A DNA stretch of 15,550 nt from Aliishimia sp965369035 (GCA_965369035.1 CBDUPF010000062.1:1-15550), one strand, 5' to 3'; positions 1 to 8,086 are shown, counted from the stretch's first letter. Translations and numbers: made by a program. Notes: generated by a model from the letters alone, not told the origin.

Positions 1-755
1 CCTTGCGCGAGGAGAGAGACTTCGCGTTCGGCGCCGGTGTCGGGCCGCAGCGCGCGCAGTCTGACCTGTCCGTCGGCGTAGGTCGCGGGCGCCAGAGCCA
101 TCGGCGGCAACCCGCCCTGCAACGCGGTGACCGCGCCCCCCTGATCGAGCGTGGCGGCGAATTCCGCGTGGCCCGGATAATCCAGACCGTCGCTGATCCA
201 GAGCGTGTCGAACGGGTCCAGCGACGATATCGCCTCGGTCGCGGTGGCAAGCATTGCCTCGTTCGGCTGCCAGGCCAGCGGTTTCAGCGCGGCCAGTCGT
301 TCCGCGACTGCCGCGGGGGCCTGGAACACCGGCGTTTCGGGTGCGGTCAGCACCAGCAGCGCGGCGGAGCGGCCCTGACCGGCGGCCTTTTCCAGCTGTG
401 CCAGCGCCGCATCGCGTGCCCGGGGCCAGCCGGGCGCCCCTGCCCAGCTCCCGTCGGCCACCACCAGCAGCGGCCCGCTTCCAGCCTCCGTGTCGGTCTC
501 CGGGTTGAGGACGGGACCGGCCAGCCCGATGATCACCGCCGCGACCGCAAGCATCCGTAGCAGCAGAAGCCACCACGGGGTGCGATCCGTCACCGTGTCG
601 TCGTCGGTCAGTCCCAGCAGGTGTGCGACGCCCGGAAAACGGCGGCGCAGCGGCGCCGGCGGTATGGCGCGCAGGATGATCCAGAGCACCGGCAGCGCGA
701 TCAGCCCCAGCAGAAGCCAGGGCGCGGAAAAGCCGATGCCGCCCAGTACCGTCAT
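1..755 (-). CDS. DUF4159/BatA-type membrane protein, N-terminal part (runs off left edge)
   Basis: Only the first 251 codons are visible. The reading frame is open to the window edge, so the C-terminal part, where a DUF4159 domain would lie, is not seen. Two hydrophobic segments fit the N-terminal BatA/aerotolerance-regulator domain: about residues 10-29 (rich in L, I, W) and 61-80 (WWLLLLRMLAVAAVIIGLAG). A von Willebrand A-like stretch begins near residue 96, with D101-G-S103 as a degenerate metal-site motif. The ATG overlaps the stop of the upstream DUF58 gene as ATGA, so the two are translationally coupled. Proteins of this type sit in the inner membrane and are encoded with MoxR and DUF58 partners; their biochemical role is poorly defined. 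Assignment to DUF4159 is inferred from the N-terminal domain and the operon, since the defining domain is out of view. Confidence 0.8.
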   Translation of the reverse strand, partial: MTVLGGIGFSAPWLLLGLIALPVLWIILRAIPPAPLRRRFPGVAHLLGLTDDDTVTDRTPWWLLLLRMLAVAAVIIGLAGPVLNPETDTEAGSGPLLVVADGSWAGAPGWPRARDAALAQLEKAAGQGRSAALLVLTAPETPVFQAPAAVAERLAALKPLAWQPNEAMLATATEAISSLDPFDTLWISDGLDYPGHAEFAATLDQGGAVTALQGGLPPMALAPATYADGQVRLRALRPDTGAEREVSLLAQ

Positions 756-1624
756 GTGGGCACTCCCATCGCGCGGTAAAGCCAGAGCAGCCCCGCTTGT
801 GGCGAGGCGTCGGTGTGATGCGTGTCGAACTGCCAGCCCGCCTTGCGGCACAGGTCGGCGAGCTCGGCCTTGCGGTCGGCCAGCCGCGTCAGGTAGCGGT
901 CACGAAGATCGCCGGCCTTCAGCGTTTCGTGCCGAAGTGTGCCGCCCATGCTCTCGAAGATCGTGCGGCCCTTGAACGGAAAGGCCTCCTCGGCCGGGTC
1001 GAGGACCTGGTACATGCAGCCCCGCACGCCGCGGTCGGCCGCCTTGCCGAGCGCCGTGCGCACCTCGTCGAGGGGACCGAGGAAATCGGAAATGAAGATC
1101 GCCCGCGAATGCGGCAGCATCGAACGATGCTCGGGCGGGGCGTAATCCGCGTCCTCTTCGGTGGTCAGGAACTGCGTCAGCCGCTGGATCTGCTGGTTGC
1201 CGCGCCGCGGCGGCAGTCCGGTGCCGGTCAGCCCCACGCGCTCGCCGCCCCGCACCAGCAGAATGGCCATCGCCAATCCCATGAGCCGGGCCCGGTCGCC
1301 CTTGGTCGGCAGATCGCGGTGGCTGGAAAAACGCATCGAGGCCCCGCGGTCGATCCAGAGCATCACCGACTGCGCGATCTGCCATTCGCGTTCCCGCACA
1401 TATTCGATGTCACCGCGGGCCGAGCGGCGGTAGTCGATCATCCGCCGGCTGTCACCCTGGGCCGCGGGGCGGTATTGCCAGAAATCGTCGCCCAGCCCCG
1501 CGCGCCGCCGTCCGTGTTCGCCCAGCAGCACCGCGCCGGCCAGGTGTTCGGCCTGCGCCAGAAGTGGCGGAAACAGGGCGGCTTCGGTTTCCGCCCGGCC
1601 CCGGAGATGGGCGACATCGCTCAC
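752..1624 (-). CDS. DUF58 domain-containing protein
   Basis: A 290-residue protein carrying the DUF58 signature at residues 47-72, where D-F-W-Q-Y-R-P is followed by G-D...R-R-M-I-D-Y-R-R-S-A-R-G-D. It is followed by a von Willebrand A-like fold starting near residue 88. The expected D-x-S-x-S metal-binding triad reads D92-R-G94-A-S96, so the first serine is glycine. No membrane segment is seen, so it is probably a cytoplasmic or peripheral partner of the MoxR ATPase. The start is GTG and overlaps the moxR stop as GTGA; the end overlaps the next gene as ATGA. This coupling on both sides indicates one operon and probably a defined stoichiometry. Family function is thought to involve MoxR-dependent assembly or chaperoning, but the exact role is unknown. 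Confidence 0.88.
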   Translation of the reverse strand: MSDVAHLRGRAETEAALFPPLLAQAEHLAGAVLLGEHGRRRAGLGDDFWQYRPAAQGDSRRMIDYRRSARGDIEYVREREWQIAQSVMLWIDRGASMRFSSHRDLPTKGDRARLMGLAMAILLVRGGERVGLTGTGLPPRRGNQQIQRLTQFLTTEEDADYAPPEHRSMLPHSRAIFISDFLGPLDEVRTALGKAADRGVRGCMYQVLDPAEEAFPFKGRTIFESMGGTLRHETLKAGDLRDRYLTRLADRKAELADLCRKAGWQFDTHHTDASPQAGLLWLYRAMGVPT

Positions 1625-2628
1625 GCAGCGGCCTCGTGCCGCGTCATCTCCGCAACGGTGCCGTCGATCAGGTCGGCGAGGTTTTCGCCGCGTGCCCGTG
1701 CCGCGAAGCCGAGCGCCATGCGGTGGCTGAGCACCGGCCGCGCCATGTAGGCCACGTCCTCCGCCGAGGGCGCCAGGCGCCCGTCCAGCAGCGCCTTGGC
1801 CCGCACCGCCATCATGAAGGCCTGCGCCGCCCGCGGTCCCGGACCCCAGGCCACCGACTCGCGTATCCGTTCGGGCGCGTTCGGGTCGCTCGGCCGGAAC
1901 GCGCGCACGAGGTCCAGGATCAACTCAACCACGCTGTCGCCCACCGGCATCCGTCGCAGCAGCGTCTGCGCCGCCATCAGCTCGGACGACGTGAAGACGG
2001 CGGTGGCCTGCGCGTCTTCCACGCCGGTGGTGGCCAGCAGGATGTCGCGTTCGGTGTCGCGGTCGGGGTAGGGCACATCGATCTGCAGCAGGAACCGGTC
2101 CAGCTGCGCCTCGGGCAGCGGGTAGGTGCCCTCCTGCTCGATGGGGTTCTGCGTGGCGAGCACGTGGAACGGCACGCCCAGGCGACGATCCTCGCCGGCC
2201 ACGGTCACGGTCTTTTCCTGCATCGCCTGAAGCAGCGCGGATTGGGTCCGCGGGCTCGCCCGGTTGATCTCGTCAGCCATGAGGAGCTGGCAGAACACCG
2301 GACCTTCGATGAACTTGAACGTCCGCGATCCGTCCGCGCCCGTCTCCAGCACTTCGGAGCCGAGGATGTCCGCGGGCATCAGGTCGGGGGTGAACTGGAT
2401 TCGGTTGCTGTCCAGTCCCATCACCACCGACAGGGTTTCGACCAGCCGCGTCTTGCCCAGGCCGGGAAGCCCGATCAGCAGCCCGTGCCCGCCGCAAAGC
2501 AACGCGGTCAGCGTCAACTCCACAACGCGCTCCTGTCCGATGAACCGGTGGGTGATGGATGCCTTGGCCTCCGCCAGCTTGTGGCCCAGAGTTTCGATAT
2601 CAGCCACGAGATCTTCTGCGTCGACCAT
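1621..2628 (-). CDS. MoxR-family AAA+ ATPase
   Basis: A 335-residue MoxR-type AAA+ ATPase. Visible motifs are Walker A G-L-P-G-L-G-K-T at residues 53-60, Walker B with D119-E120 in L-L-M-A-D-E-I-N-R-A, and the sensor region A-T-Q-N-P-I-E-Q-E-G around residues 158-167 followed by L-D-R-F. Length fits the family. The chosen ATG at 2628 has an AAGGGC ribosome-binding site just upstream; the same frame could extend to 2760, but the extra 44 residues have no family character and would cross the divergent promoter region. MoxR ATPases work with von Willebrand A proteins such as the coupled DUF58 and DUF4159 products to remodel or activate target complexes, often linked to envelope or stress functions. 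The substrate here is unknown. Confidence 0.92.
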   Translation of the reverse strand: MVDAEDLVADIETLGHKLAEAKASITHRFIGQERVVELTLTALLCGGHGLLIGLPGLGKTRLVETLSVVMGLDSNRIQFTPDLMPADILGSEVLETGADGSRTFKFIEGPVFCQLLMADEINRASPRTQSALLQAMQEKTVTVAGEDRRLGVPFHVLATQNPIEQEGTYPLPEAQLDRFLLQIDVPYPDRDTERDILLATTGVEDAQATAVFTSSELMAAQTLLRRMPVGDSVVELILDLVRAFRPSDPNAPERIRESVAWGPGPRAAQAFMMAVRAKALLDGRLAPSAEDVAYMARPVLSHRMALGFAARARGENLADLIDGTVAEMTRHEAAA

Positions 2629-2696
2629 GACTTGCCCTTCTGACTGCCTATGTTCTTCAGATAAGAGTATAGTGTGGTAAAGAAAGTAGAAACGCC
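2629..2696. promoter_or_regulatory. Divergent intergenic control region (MoxR operon / DUF1285 operon)
   Basis: This 68-base gap separates two divergently transcribed operons and is clearly more AT-rich than its surroundings. It contains the string ATAAGAGTATAGTGTGGTAAAG, which includes TATAGT on the plus strand and TATACT on the minus strand. Both resemble sigma-70 -10 hexamers, but no well-spaced -35 element is convincing for either. Position and base composition support promoters in both directions; the exact elements cannot be fixed from sequence alone. Confidence 0.45.
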
Positions 2697-3272
2697 ATGC
2701 CGGGACAAAAATCCGTGACGCCCACGGCCGAAGGCCTTGCCGAAGGCGCCCGTGCCGCAAAATCGCGCGGCTTGCCGCCCGTGCATCTCTGGGATCCGCC
2801 GTTTCGCGGCGACATGGACATGCGGATCGCGCGGGACGGGCGGTGGTTCCACGAGGGGCGCCCCATCGAACGCTTCGAACTGGCGCGGCTTTTCTCCACG
2901 ATTCTGAAGCTGGAGGACGGCAAGTACTTCCTCGTCACGCCGGTGGAGAAGGTCGGGATCACCGTCGACGATGCGCCGTTCGTCGCGGTGAATTTCGAGG
3001 TGGAGGGCGAGGGCCCGGACCAGGTGCTGACCTTCGAGACCAACATGCAGGACCGGACCGTCGCGGGCCCCGACAACCCGATCCGGGTGGAGCGTGATCC
3101 GGAGACCGGAGAGCCGTCGCCCTATGTCCACGTCCGCGCCGGGCTGGAGGCGCTGATCGACCGCAAGAGCTTCTACCGGCTGGTGGATCTGGGTGTGCAT
3201 CACGACGACTCCTTCGGCCTCTGGTCGGGCGGCACCTTCTTTCCCATCATCCCCTCGGAGGAGATTCCATGA
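2697..3272 (+). CDS. DUF1285 domain-containing protein
   Basis: A 191-residue soluble protein recognised as DUF1285. It has the W-D-P-P-F-R-G-D-M-D-M-R-I-A-R-D-G-R-W-F-H-E-G opening near residue 32, a central L-E-D-G-K-Y-F-L-V-T-P-V-E-K segment, and a C-terminal block with R-K-S-F-Y-R-L-V-D-L and L-W-S-G-G-T-F-F-P-I. No signal peptide, membrane segment or catalytic motif is visible. The family has solved structures but no agreed function. The gene is divergent from the moxR operon, an arrangement I recall as common in Rhodobacterales. Its TGA overlaps the ATG of the SDR gene, so the two are probably co-translated. The start is preceded only by a weak purine-rich sequence (AAAGAAAG). Confidence 0.9.
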   Translation: MPGQKSVTPTAEGLAEGARAAKSRGLPPVHLWDPPFRGDMDMRIARDGRWFHEGRPIERFELARLFSTILKLEDGKYFLVTPVEKVGITVDDAPFVAVNFEVEGEGPDQVLTFETNMQDRTVAGPDNPIRVERDPETGEPSPYVHVRAGLEALIDRKSFYRLVDLGVHHDDSFGLWSGGTFFPIIPSEEIP

Positions 3273-3961
3273 CCACCGCCGTCATCGTCGGGGCCGGCAC
3301 CGGCTTGTCCGCGTCTCTGGCCCGCAAGCTGTCCGCACGCGGGCATGACATCGTGCTTGCCGCGCGGGACACGGGCAAGCTGTCGGATCTTGTGGCCGAG
3401 ACCGGGGCCCGCGCCGTCGCGATGGATGCCGCTGACCGGGAGGCGATGGCGGATCTCTTCCTGGGGCTGACCGATTGCCGCGTCGCGATCTACAATCCGT
3501 CCGCCCGGGTGCGCGGGTCGATTACCGACCTCGATCCGGAAGAGGTGCGCCGCGCGATCGAGGTCACGGCCTTCGGGGCCTTCCTGATGGGCCAGCAGGC
3601 CGCGCGGCTGATGCTGGAAAACCCGGAAAAGGACGGCCGGCGCGGGACGATCCTCTTCACCGGCGCCAGTGCGGGCGTGAAAGGGTTCGCGAAATCCGCG
3701 GCCTTCGCGATGGGCAAGTTCGCGCAGCGCGGGCTTGCACAATCGATGGCGCGCGAACTGCATCCGCGGGGCGTGCACGTGGCCTGGATCAATATCGACG
3801 GCGGGATCTCCAACCCCGCGCGCGAGGGGCGGGCCGACGACGGCACCGACCGGATGCTGGACCCTGACGCCATTGCCGAAGCCTACATGGGCCTGATCGA
3901 CCAGCATCGCAGTACATGGTCGAACGAATTGAGCCTGCGTCCCTGGGTCGAAACCTTCTGA
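3269..3961 (+). CDS. SDR-family oxidoreductase-like protein lacking the catalytic tyrosine
   Basis: A 230-residue short-chain dehydrogenase/reductase fold. The nucleotide-binding glycine motif is G8-A-G-T-G-L-S near the N-terminus, an N-P-S segment at 76-78 stands where the N-N-A-G motif is expected, and the active-site serine region is T-G-A-S134-A-G. The usual Y-x-x-x-K reads F146-A-M-G-K150, so the catalytic tyrosine is phenylalanine while the lysine is kept. I recall an SDR subfamily with the same change, so this may be family-typical and not a mutation. The ATG overlaps the DUF1285 stop (ATGA), and CGGAGGAG lies 5-6 bases upstream as a good ribosome-binding site. NAD(P) binding is likely; substrate and true redox activity are uncertain. 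Confidence 0.85.
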   Translation: MTTAVIVGAGTGLSASLARKLSARGHDIVLAARDTGKLSDLVAETGARAVAMDAADREAMADLFLGLTDCRVAIYNPSARVRGSITDLDPEEVRRAIEVTAFGAFLMGQQAARLMLENPEKDGRRGTILFTGASAGVKGFAKSAAFAMGKFAQRGLAQSMARELHPRGVHVAWINIDGGISNPAREGRADDGTDRMLDPDAIAEAYMGLIDQHRSTWSNELSLRPWVETF

Positions 3962-3964
3962 GCC

Positions 3965-3989
3965 GCGCGGTGTTGCGCCGCTACCGCGC
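3965..3989 (+). terminator. GC-rich hairpin after the SDR gene, possible terminator
   Basis: GCGCGGT and ACCGCGC form a perfect 7-bp stem around an 11-base loop, starting four bases after the SDR stop codon. There is no U-tract, so intrinsic termination is not assured. It could instead protect the 3' end of the DUF1285-SDR message. Confidence 0.4.
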
Positions 3990-4024
3990 CCGGCGATGGC
4001 ACAGGAGGTGAATCAACGAAATTC

Positions 4025-4052
4025 TTGCCGAACGAATCGCTGCCGTTACACT
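4025..4052 (+). promoter_or_regulatory. Possible sigma-70 promoter for the hydroxypyruvate-isomerase-like gene
   Basis: TTGCCG (4025-4030) and TACACT (4047-4052) each match four of six consensus bases and are separated by 16 bases. Initiation near 4059 would leave a leader of about 45 bases before the GTG at 4104. It follows the hairpin at 3965-3989, which supports a separate transcription unit. Confidence 0.35.
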
Positions 4053-4103
4053 CGGAAAAGGTGCATCGTCGGTCACCAGGGCGACAGATCGGGGCGTGAT
4101 ATC

Positions 4104-4904
4104 GTGAAACTGGCCGCAAATCTCAGTCTGCTCTGGTCGGAGCTTCCCTTTCTCGACAGGTTCGACGCGGCCGCGACGGCCGGGTTCACCGCGGTGGAGG
4201 TGCTGTTTCCCTACGAGATCGGCGCCAGTGAAATGCTGCAAGCGATGCGCCGCAACGGGTTGCAGATGGTTCTCATCAACGCGCCGCCACCAAACTACAC
4301 CGGCGGTCTGCGCGGTTTCGCGGCGCGGCCGGGGGGAGAGGACCGGTTCCGCCACGACATGCGCCGCGTCTTCCGCTATGCGCAGGCGCTGGGAGTCGAG
4401 ATGGTGCACGTCATGTCCGGCGACGGAAAGGGCGAGGCCTGTTTCGATGCCATGGTCGACAACCTGAAATGGGCGTCGCGCCAGGCGCCCAAGGACGTGA
4501 CACTGACCATCGAGCCGTTGAATGCCGAAGACATGCCGGGCTATTTCCTCAACGACTACGAGCTTGCGGCGCGGGTTCTCGACGCGGTCAGGAAACCGAA
4601 CGTGCGGCTGCAATTCGACAGCTACCATGCGCAGACGATCCATGGTGACGCCGTGGAGGTCTGGCAGCGCCACGGGAGGCGTGCGGCCCATATCCAGGTC
4701 GGCGATGCGCCCGGGCGCGCGCCGCCGGGGACGGGGAAGGTCGATTTCGATGCCTTGCTGGCGGCTATCGCGACCTCGGGCTACGACGGGTGGATCAGCG
4801 CGGAGTACAATCCCGGCACGAAATTCACCGAAGACAGCCTGCGCTGGGTAAAGAAATTCCGGACAGCCCTGGCGCGGTATCGGCAGAAGAGCAAGTCGGC
4901 CTGA
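4104..4904 (+). CDS. hyi: Hydroxypyruvate isomerase-like TIM-barrel protein
   Basis: A 266-residue xylose-isomerase-like TIM barrel of the hydroxypyruvate isomerase family (COG3622 type), close to the usual 258-260 residues. The start K-L-A-A-N-L-S-L-L-W is the family N-terminus. Likely metal and catalytic residues are E137 in L-T-I-E-P-L-N, D172 and H175 in Q-F-D-S-Y-H, H197 in H-I-Q-V-G-D-x-P-G-R, and E234 in I-S-A-E-Y. The enzyme would interconvert hydroxypyruvate and tartronate semialdehyde in glyoxylate metabolism; related 2-oxo-tetronate isomerases are the main alternative. The GTG at 4104 was chosen because the open frame back to ATG 3996 adds 36 residues without family character and places a strong Shine-Dalgarno sequence inside the coding region. 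GGGG lies about 10 bases upstream of the GTG. Confidence 0.8.
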   Translation: MKLAANLSLLWSELPFLDRFDAAATAGFTAVEVLFPYEIGASEMLQAMRRNGLQMVLINAPPPNYTGGLRGFAARPGGEDRFRHDMRRVFRYAQALGVEMVHVMSGDGKGEACFDAMVDNLKWASRQAPKDVTLTIEPLNAEDMPGYFLNDYELAARVLDAVRKPNVRLQFDSYHAQTIHGDAVEVWQRHGRRAAHIQVGDAPGRAPPGTGKVDFDALLAAIATSGYDGWISAEYNPGTKFTEDSLRWVKKFRTALARYRQKSKSA

Positions 4905-5210
4905 ATTCGTTCAGCCTTTGAAACCGGCTTGCGCCGCATCCCATTGATTCAGAACCCGTTTCGGCTCCATTTCCGCCGTGTCCCGATCAGGCGCGCCTTT
5001 GCCCGTCCCTCGTCTATCCGGCCCGCAGCGACAGGGACAAGGTTGTGGTTCTCATGGTGCGGATGAGTTGGAAATGTCTCCGGACCGGCCGTGCTCAGCA
5101 TGTCGCGCTCCCACCGGTCGCATTTGAACAACGGGTCCCCGTCGTCTCCTCGTCCCAAGGCAGGTTCAGGGCGACGGCGAAGTCCCCGAGGTCCGCCCAG
5201 ATGCGGAGGC
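4905..5210. other. Convergent intergenic gap, no gene seen
   Basis: About 306 bases lie between the ends of the hydroxypyruvate-isomerase-like gene and polA, which converge. The only open frame of note is a 69-codon minus-strand frame at 4949-5158 with a TTG start, no ribosome-binding site and no recognisable family; I do not call it. Only weak inverted repeats occur, such as GAGGC/GCCTC at 5206-5222 across the polA stop and GAAAC/GTTTC at 4920-4963, none with a T-tract. Both transcription units must end here, but no clear intrinsic terminator is visible. Confidence 0.5.
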
Positions 5211-8009
5211 TCAATGCGCCTCGGCCCAGTTCGCTCCGGTCCCGGCGTCTACCACGAGATCCACGTCCAGCTTCACCACCGGGTCACAGGCGCCCTCCAT
5301 GATCTCCCGCGCGGCCGCGATCAGCCGATCCTCCGCGCCCTCCTCGACCTCGAACAGCAGTTCGTCGTGGACTTGCAGCAGCATCTTCGCCGGCATCCCC
5401 TCGATCGCCGCCGGCATCCGGATCATGGCGCGGCGGATGATGTCGGCCGCGGTTCCCTGGATCGGTGCGTTGATCGCGGCACGCTGGGCGAAACCGGCGC
5501 GCGGGCCCTTGGCGCCGATCTCCGGCGTGTGGATCTTGCGACCGAAGAGCGTCTGGACGAACCCGTGCTCCTTTGCGAAAGCCTTGGTCGCGTCCATGTA
5601 GTCCTTGATGCCGGGAAACCGCTCGAAATACCGGTCGATGAATCCCTGCGCCTCGGCCCGCGGGATGCGCAGGTTGCGGGCGAGACCGAAGCCGGAGATG
5701 CCGTAGATCACGCCGAAATTGATCGCCTTGGCCCGGCGGCGCACCTCCGGCGTCATCTCCTCCAGCGGCACGTCGAACATCTCCGACGCGGTCATCGCGT
5801 GGATGTCGTGACCGTCGCGGAAGGCCTGCTTGAGCGCGGGCAGATCGGCGATATGGGCCAGGATGCGCAACTCGATCTGGGAGTAGTCGAGCGACACCAG
5901 AACGCTACCCTCCGGTGCGACGAAGGCCTCGCGGATACGGCGGCCTTCTTCGGTACGGACGGGGATGTTCTGGAGGTTCGGATCGGTGGAGGCGAGCCGC
6001 CCGGTGGAGGCACCCGTGATGACGTAGGATGTGTGCACCCGGCCGGTGTCGGGATTGACGTGATCCTGCAGCGCGTCCGTGTAGGTCGATTTCAGCTTCG
6101 ACAGCTGCCGCCAGTCAAGCACCCGCGCGGGCAGGTCGTGCATCGTGGCCAGATCCTCCAGCACGTCAGCACCGGTGGAGTACTTGCCGGTCTTGCCCCG
6201 CTTGCCACCTTCGAGCGACATCTTGTCGAACAGGATCTCGCCCAGTTGCGCGGGACTGCCGACGTTGAACCTTTCGCCGGACAGTTCGTGGATTTCCGCT
6301 TCGAGCGCCGCCATCTTCTGCGCGAAGGCCGTGGACATCCGGCTGAGCGCATCCCGGTCGATCCGTATCCCCGTCATCTCCATCCCGGCCAGCACCTTGA
6401 CCATGGGGCGTTCCAGCGTCTCGTAGACGCGGGTGACCTGCTGTTCGTGCAACTGCGGTTTCAGCAGTTTCCAGAGGCGCAGCGTGACGTCGGCATCCTC
6501 GGCCGCGTATTTCGTGGCCTCCTCGACCGGCACCTTGTCGAAGGTGATCTGGGACTTGCCCGAACCGATGAGCTGTTTGATCGGGATGCACGTGTGGTTG
6601 AGGTAGCGTTCGGAGAGCGTGTCCATCCCGTGCCCGTGTTCCCCGCCGTGGAGCGCATAGGACATCAGCATGGTGTCGTCGTATGGGCGCACGTCGATCC
6701 CCAGCCGGGCGAAGATCTTGGCGTCGTACTTCATGTTCTGCCCGATCTTCAGCACCGACGGATCTTCCAGCAGCGGTTTCAGCAGCGCGAGTGCGGTGTC
6801 GAAATCCATCTGGCCGGGGGAAAGCTCGTCGGAGGCGAAAAGGTCGTCGCCCGCATGGGCCTTGTGGGCGAGCGGGACGTAGCAGGCCTCGCCCGGATCC
6901 ACCGCGAGGCAGACACCCACCAGGTCGGCGATCATCTCGTCGAGCCCGGTGGTCTCCGTATCCACGGCCACCCAACCGCGCGCATGGGCCTTCGTGATCC
7001 AGGCTTCCAGCGTCTCGCGGTCGGATACGGCGGTGTAGACGGCGTCCGTCATCGACGGCATCTCCGGGGCGGCGACGCTTTGCGCGGCCACCGTGGGCGC
7101 GTCGGGAATCGCTGGGGGTTCGATCCCGAGCTGGTCGGCGATCCGCTTGGTCAGCGTGCGGAATTCCATTTCCGTGAGGAAGGGCAGCAGCACGTCCGGC
7201 TGCAACTCGCGCAACTCCAGATCATCGAGCGTGAAGTCGAGCGGGGTCTTGCAGTCGAGCGCGACGAGTTTTTTCGACATCTCGATCTGATCGCGCATGG
7301 TCGTCAGCGTCTCGCGGCGCTTGGGCTGCTTGATCTCGTCCGCACGGTCGAGCAGGTCCTCCAGCGATCCGTACTCGTTGATCAGGAGCGCGGCGGTCTT
7401 GATCCCGATCCCCGGCGCGCCCGGCACGTTGTCCACGCTGTCGCCGGCCAGCGCCTGCACGTCCACAACGCGTTCGGGATAGACGCCGAATTTCTCCAGA
7501 ACGCCCTCGCGGTCGATGCGTCGGTTCTTCATCGCGTCCAGCATCTCCACCCCGTCCCCGACGAGCTGCATCAGGTCCTTGTCCGACGAGATGATCGTGA
7601 CCCGACCCCCTGCCGTGCGGGCCTGGCAGGTGAGCGTGGCGATGATGTCGTCGGCCTCGTAGCCTTCGAGTTCCTTGCAGGCGATGTTGAAGGCTTCCGT
7701 GGCCTGGCGGGTCAGCGGGATCTGCGGGCGCAACTCCTCGGGCATGGCCTCGCGGTTGGCCTTGTACCGGTCGTAGATCTCGTTGCGGAATGTGTGCGAG
7801 CCCTTGTCGAAGATGACGGCCACATGGGTGGGCGCGTCGGGGCCGTGGTTGTTCTCGACATACCGGTAGAGCATGTTGCAGAAGCCCGAGACCGCGCCGA
7901 TGGGCAGCCCGTCGGATTTGCGCGTAAGCGGCGGCAGGGCGTGATAGGCCCGGAAGATGAAAGCCGATCCGTCGATCAGGTGCAGGTGATGTCCCTTGCC
8001 GAATGCCAT
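5211..8009 (-). CDS. polA: DNA polymerase I
   Basis: A 932-residue family A polymerase, close to the 928 residues of E. coli Pol I, with all three domains. The N-terminal 5'-3' nuclease (about 1-300) opens with H-L-H-L-I-D-G-S-A-F-I-F-R-A. The 3'-5' proofreading exonuclease (about 330-530) has D350-T-E352, an N-M-K-Y-D motif and Y-A-A-E-D-A-D, so proofreading looks intact. The polymerase (about 550-932) has D708-Y-S-Q-I-E-L-R (motif A), the O-helix R-R-x-A-K-x-I-N-F-G-V-I-Y-G, and V-H-D882-E-L-L (motif C). It processes Okazaki fragments and fills repair gaps. The ATG at 8009 follows GAGGGA; an in-frame upstream ATG at 8051 adds 14 residues outside the family start. A 200-base leader with a stable hairpin precedes it. 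Confidence 0.97.
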   Translation of the reverse strand: MAFGKGHHLHLIDGSAFIFRAYHALPPLTRKSDGLPIGAVSGFCNMLYRYVENNHGPDAPTHVAVIFDKGSHTFRNEIYDRYKANREAMPEELRPQIPLTRQATEAFNIACKELEGYEADDIIATLTCQARTAGGRVTIISSDKDLMQLVGDGVEMLDAMKNRRIDREGVLEKFGVYPERVVDVQALAGDSVDNVPGAPGIGIKTAALLINEYGSLEDLLDRADEIKQPKRRETLTTMRDQIEMSKKLVALDCKTPLDFTLDDLELRELQPDVLLPFLTEMEFRTLTKRIADQLGIEPPAIPDAPTVAAQSVAAPEMPSMTDAVYTAVSDRETLEAWITKAHARGWVAVDTETTGLDEMIADLVGVCLAVDPGEACYVPLAHKAHAGDDLFASDELSPGQMDFDTALALLKPLLEDPSVLKIGQNMKYDAKIFARLGIDVRPYDDTMLMSYALHGGEHGHGMDTLSERYLNHTCIPIKQLIGSGKSQITFDKVPVEEATKYAAEDADVTLRLWKLLKPQLHEQQVTRVYETLERPMVKVLAGMEMTGIRIDRDALSRMSTAFAQKMAALEAEIHELSGERFNVGSPAQLGEILFDKMSLEGGKRGKTGKYSTGADVLEDLATMHDLPARVLDWRQLSKLKSTYTDALQDHVNPDTGRVHTSYVITGASTGRLASTDPNLQNIPVRTEEGRRIREAFVAPEGSVLVSLDYSQIELRILAHIADLPALKQAFRDGHDIHAMTASEMFDVPLEEMTPEVRRRAKAINFGVIYGISGFGLARNLRIPRAEAQGFIDRYFERFPGIKDYMDATKAFAKEHGFVQTLFGRKIHTPEIGAKGPRAGFAQRAAINAPIQGTAADIIRRAMIRMPAAIEGMPAKMLLQVHDELLFEVEEGAEDRLIAAAREIMEGACDPVVKLDVDLVVDAGTGANWAEAH

Positions 8010-8086
8010 GATGCGCGTTCCCTCGCTCTCGTCCGGGCTCTTTCTTGCCACGGCTCCGCGCGGGGGGCCAGACGTGATCCACCGGA

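Noticed and set aside
797..2643. Long plus-strand open frames antisense to DUF58 and moxR
   Set aside because: Minus-strand genes there carry clear DUF58 and Walker motifs and coupled start/stop overlaps; the plus-strand translations are low-information.
3996..4103. N-terminal extension of the isomerase-like protein from ATG 3996
   Set aside because: The 36 extra residues are Arg/Cys-rich and unlike the family N-terminus, and a strong Shine-Dalgarno sequence lies just after that ATG.
4949..5158. A 69-codon minus-strand frame downstream of polA
   Set aside because: It has a TTG start, no ribosome-binding site, no recognisable family, and lies between convergent gene ends.
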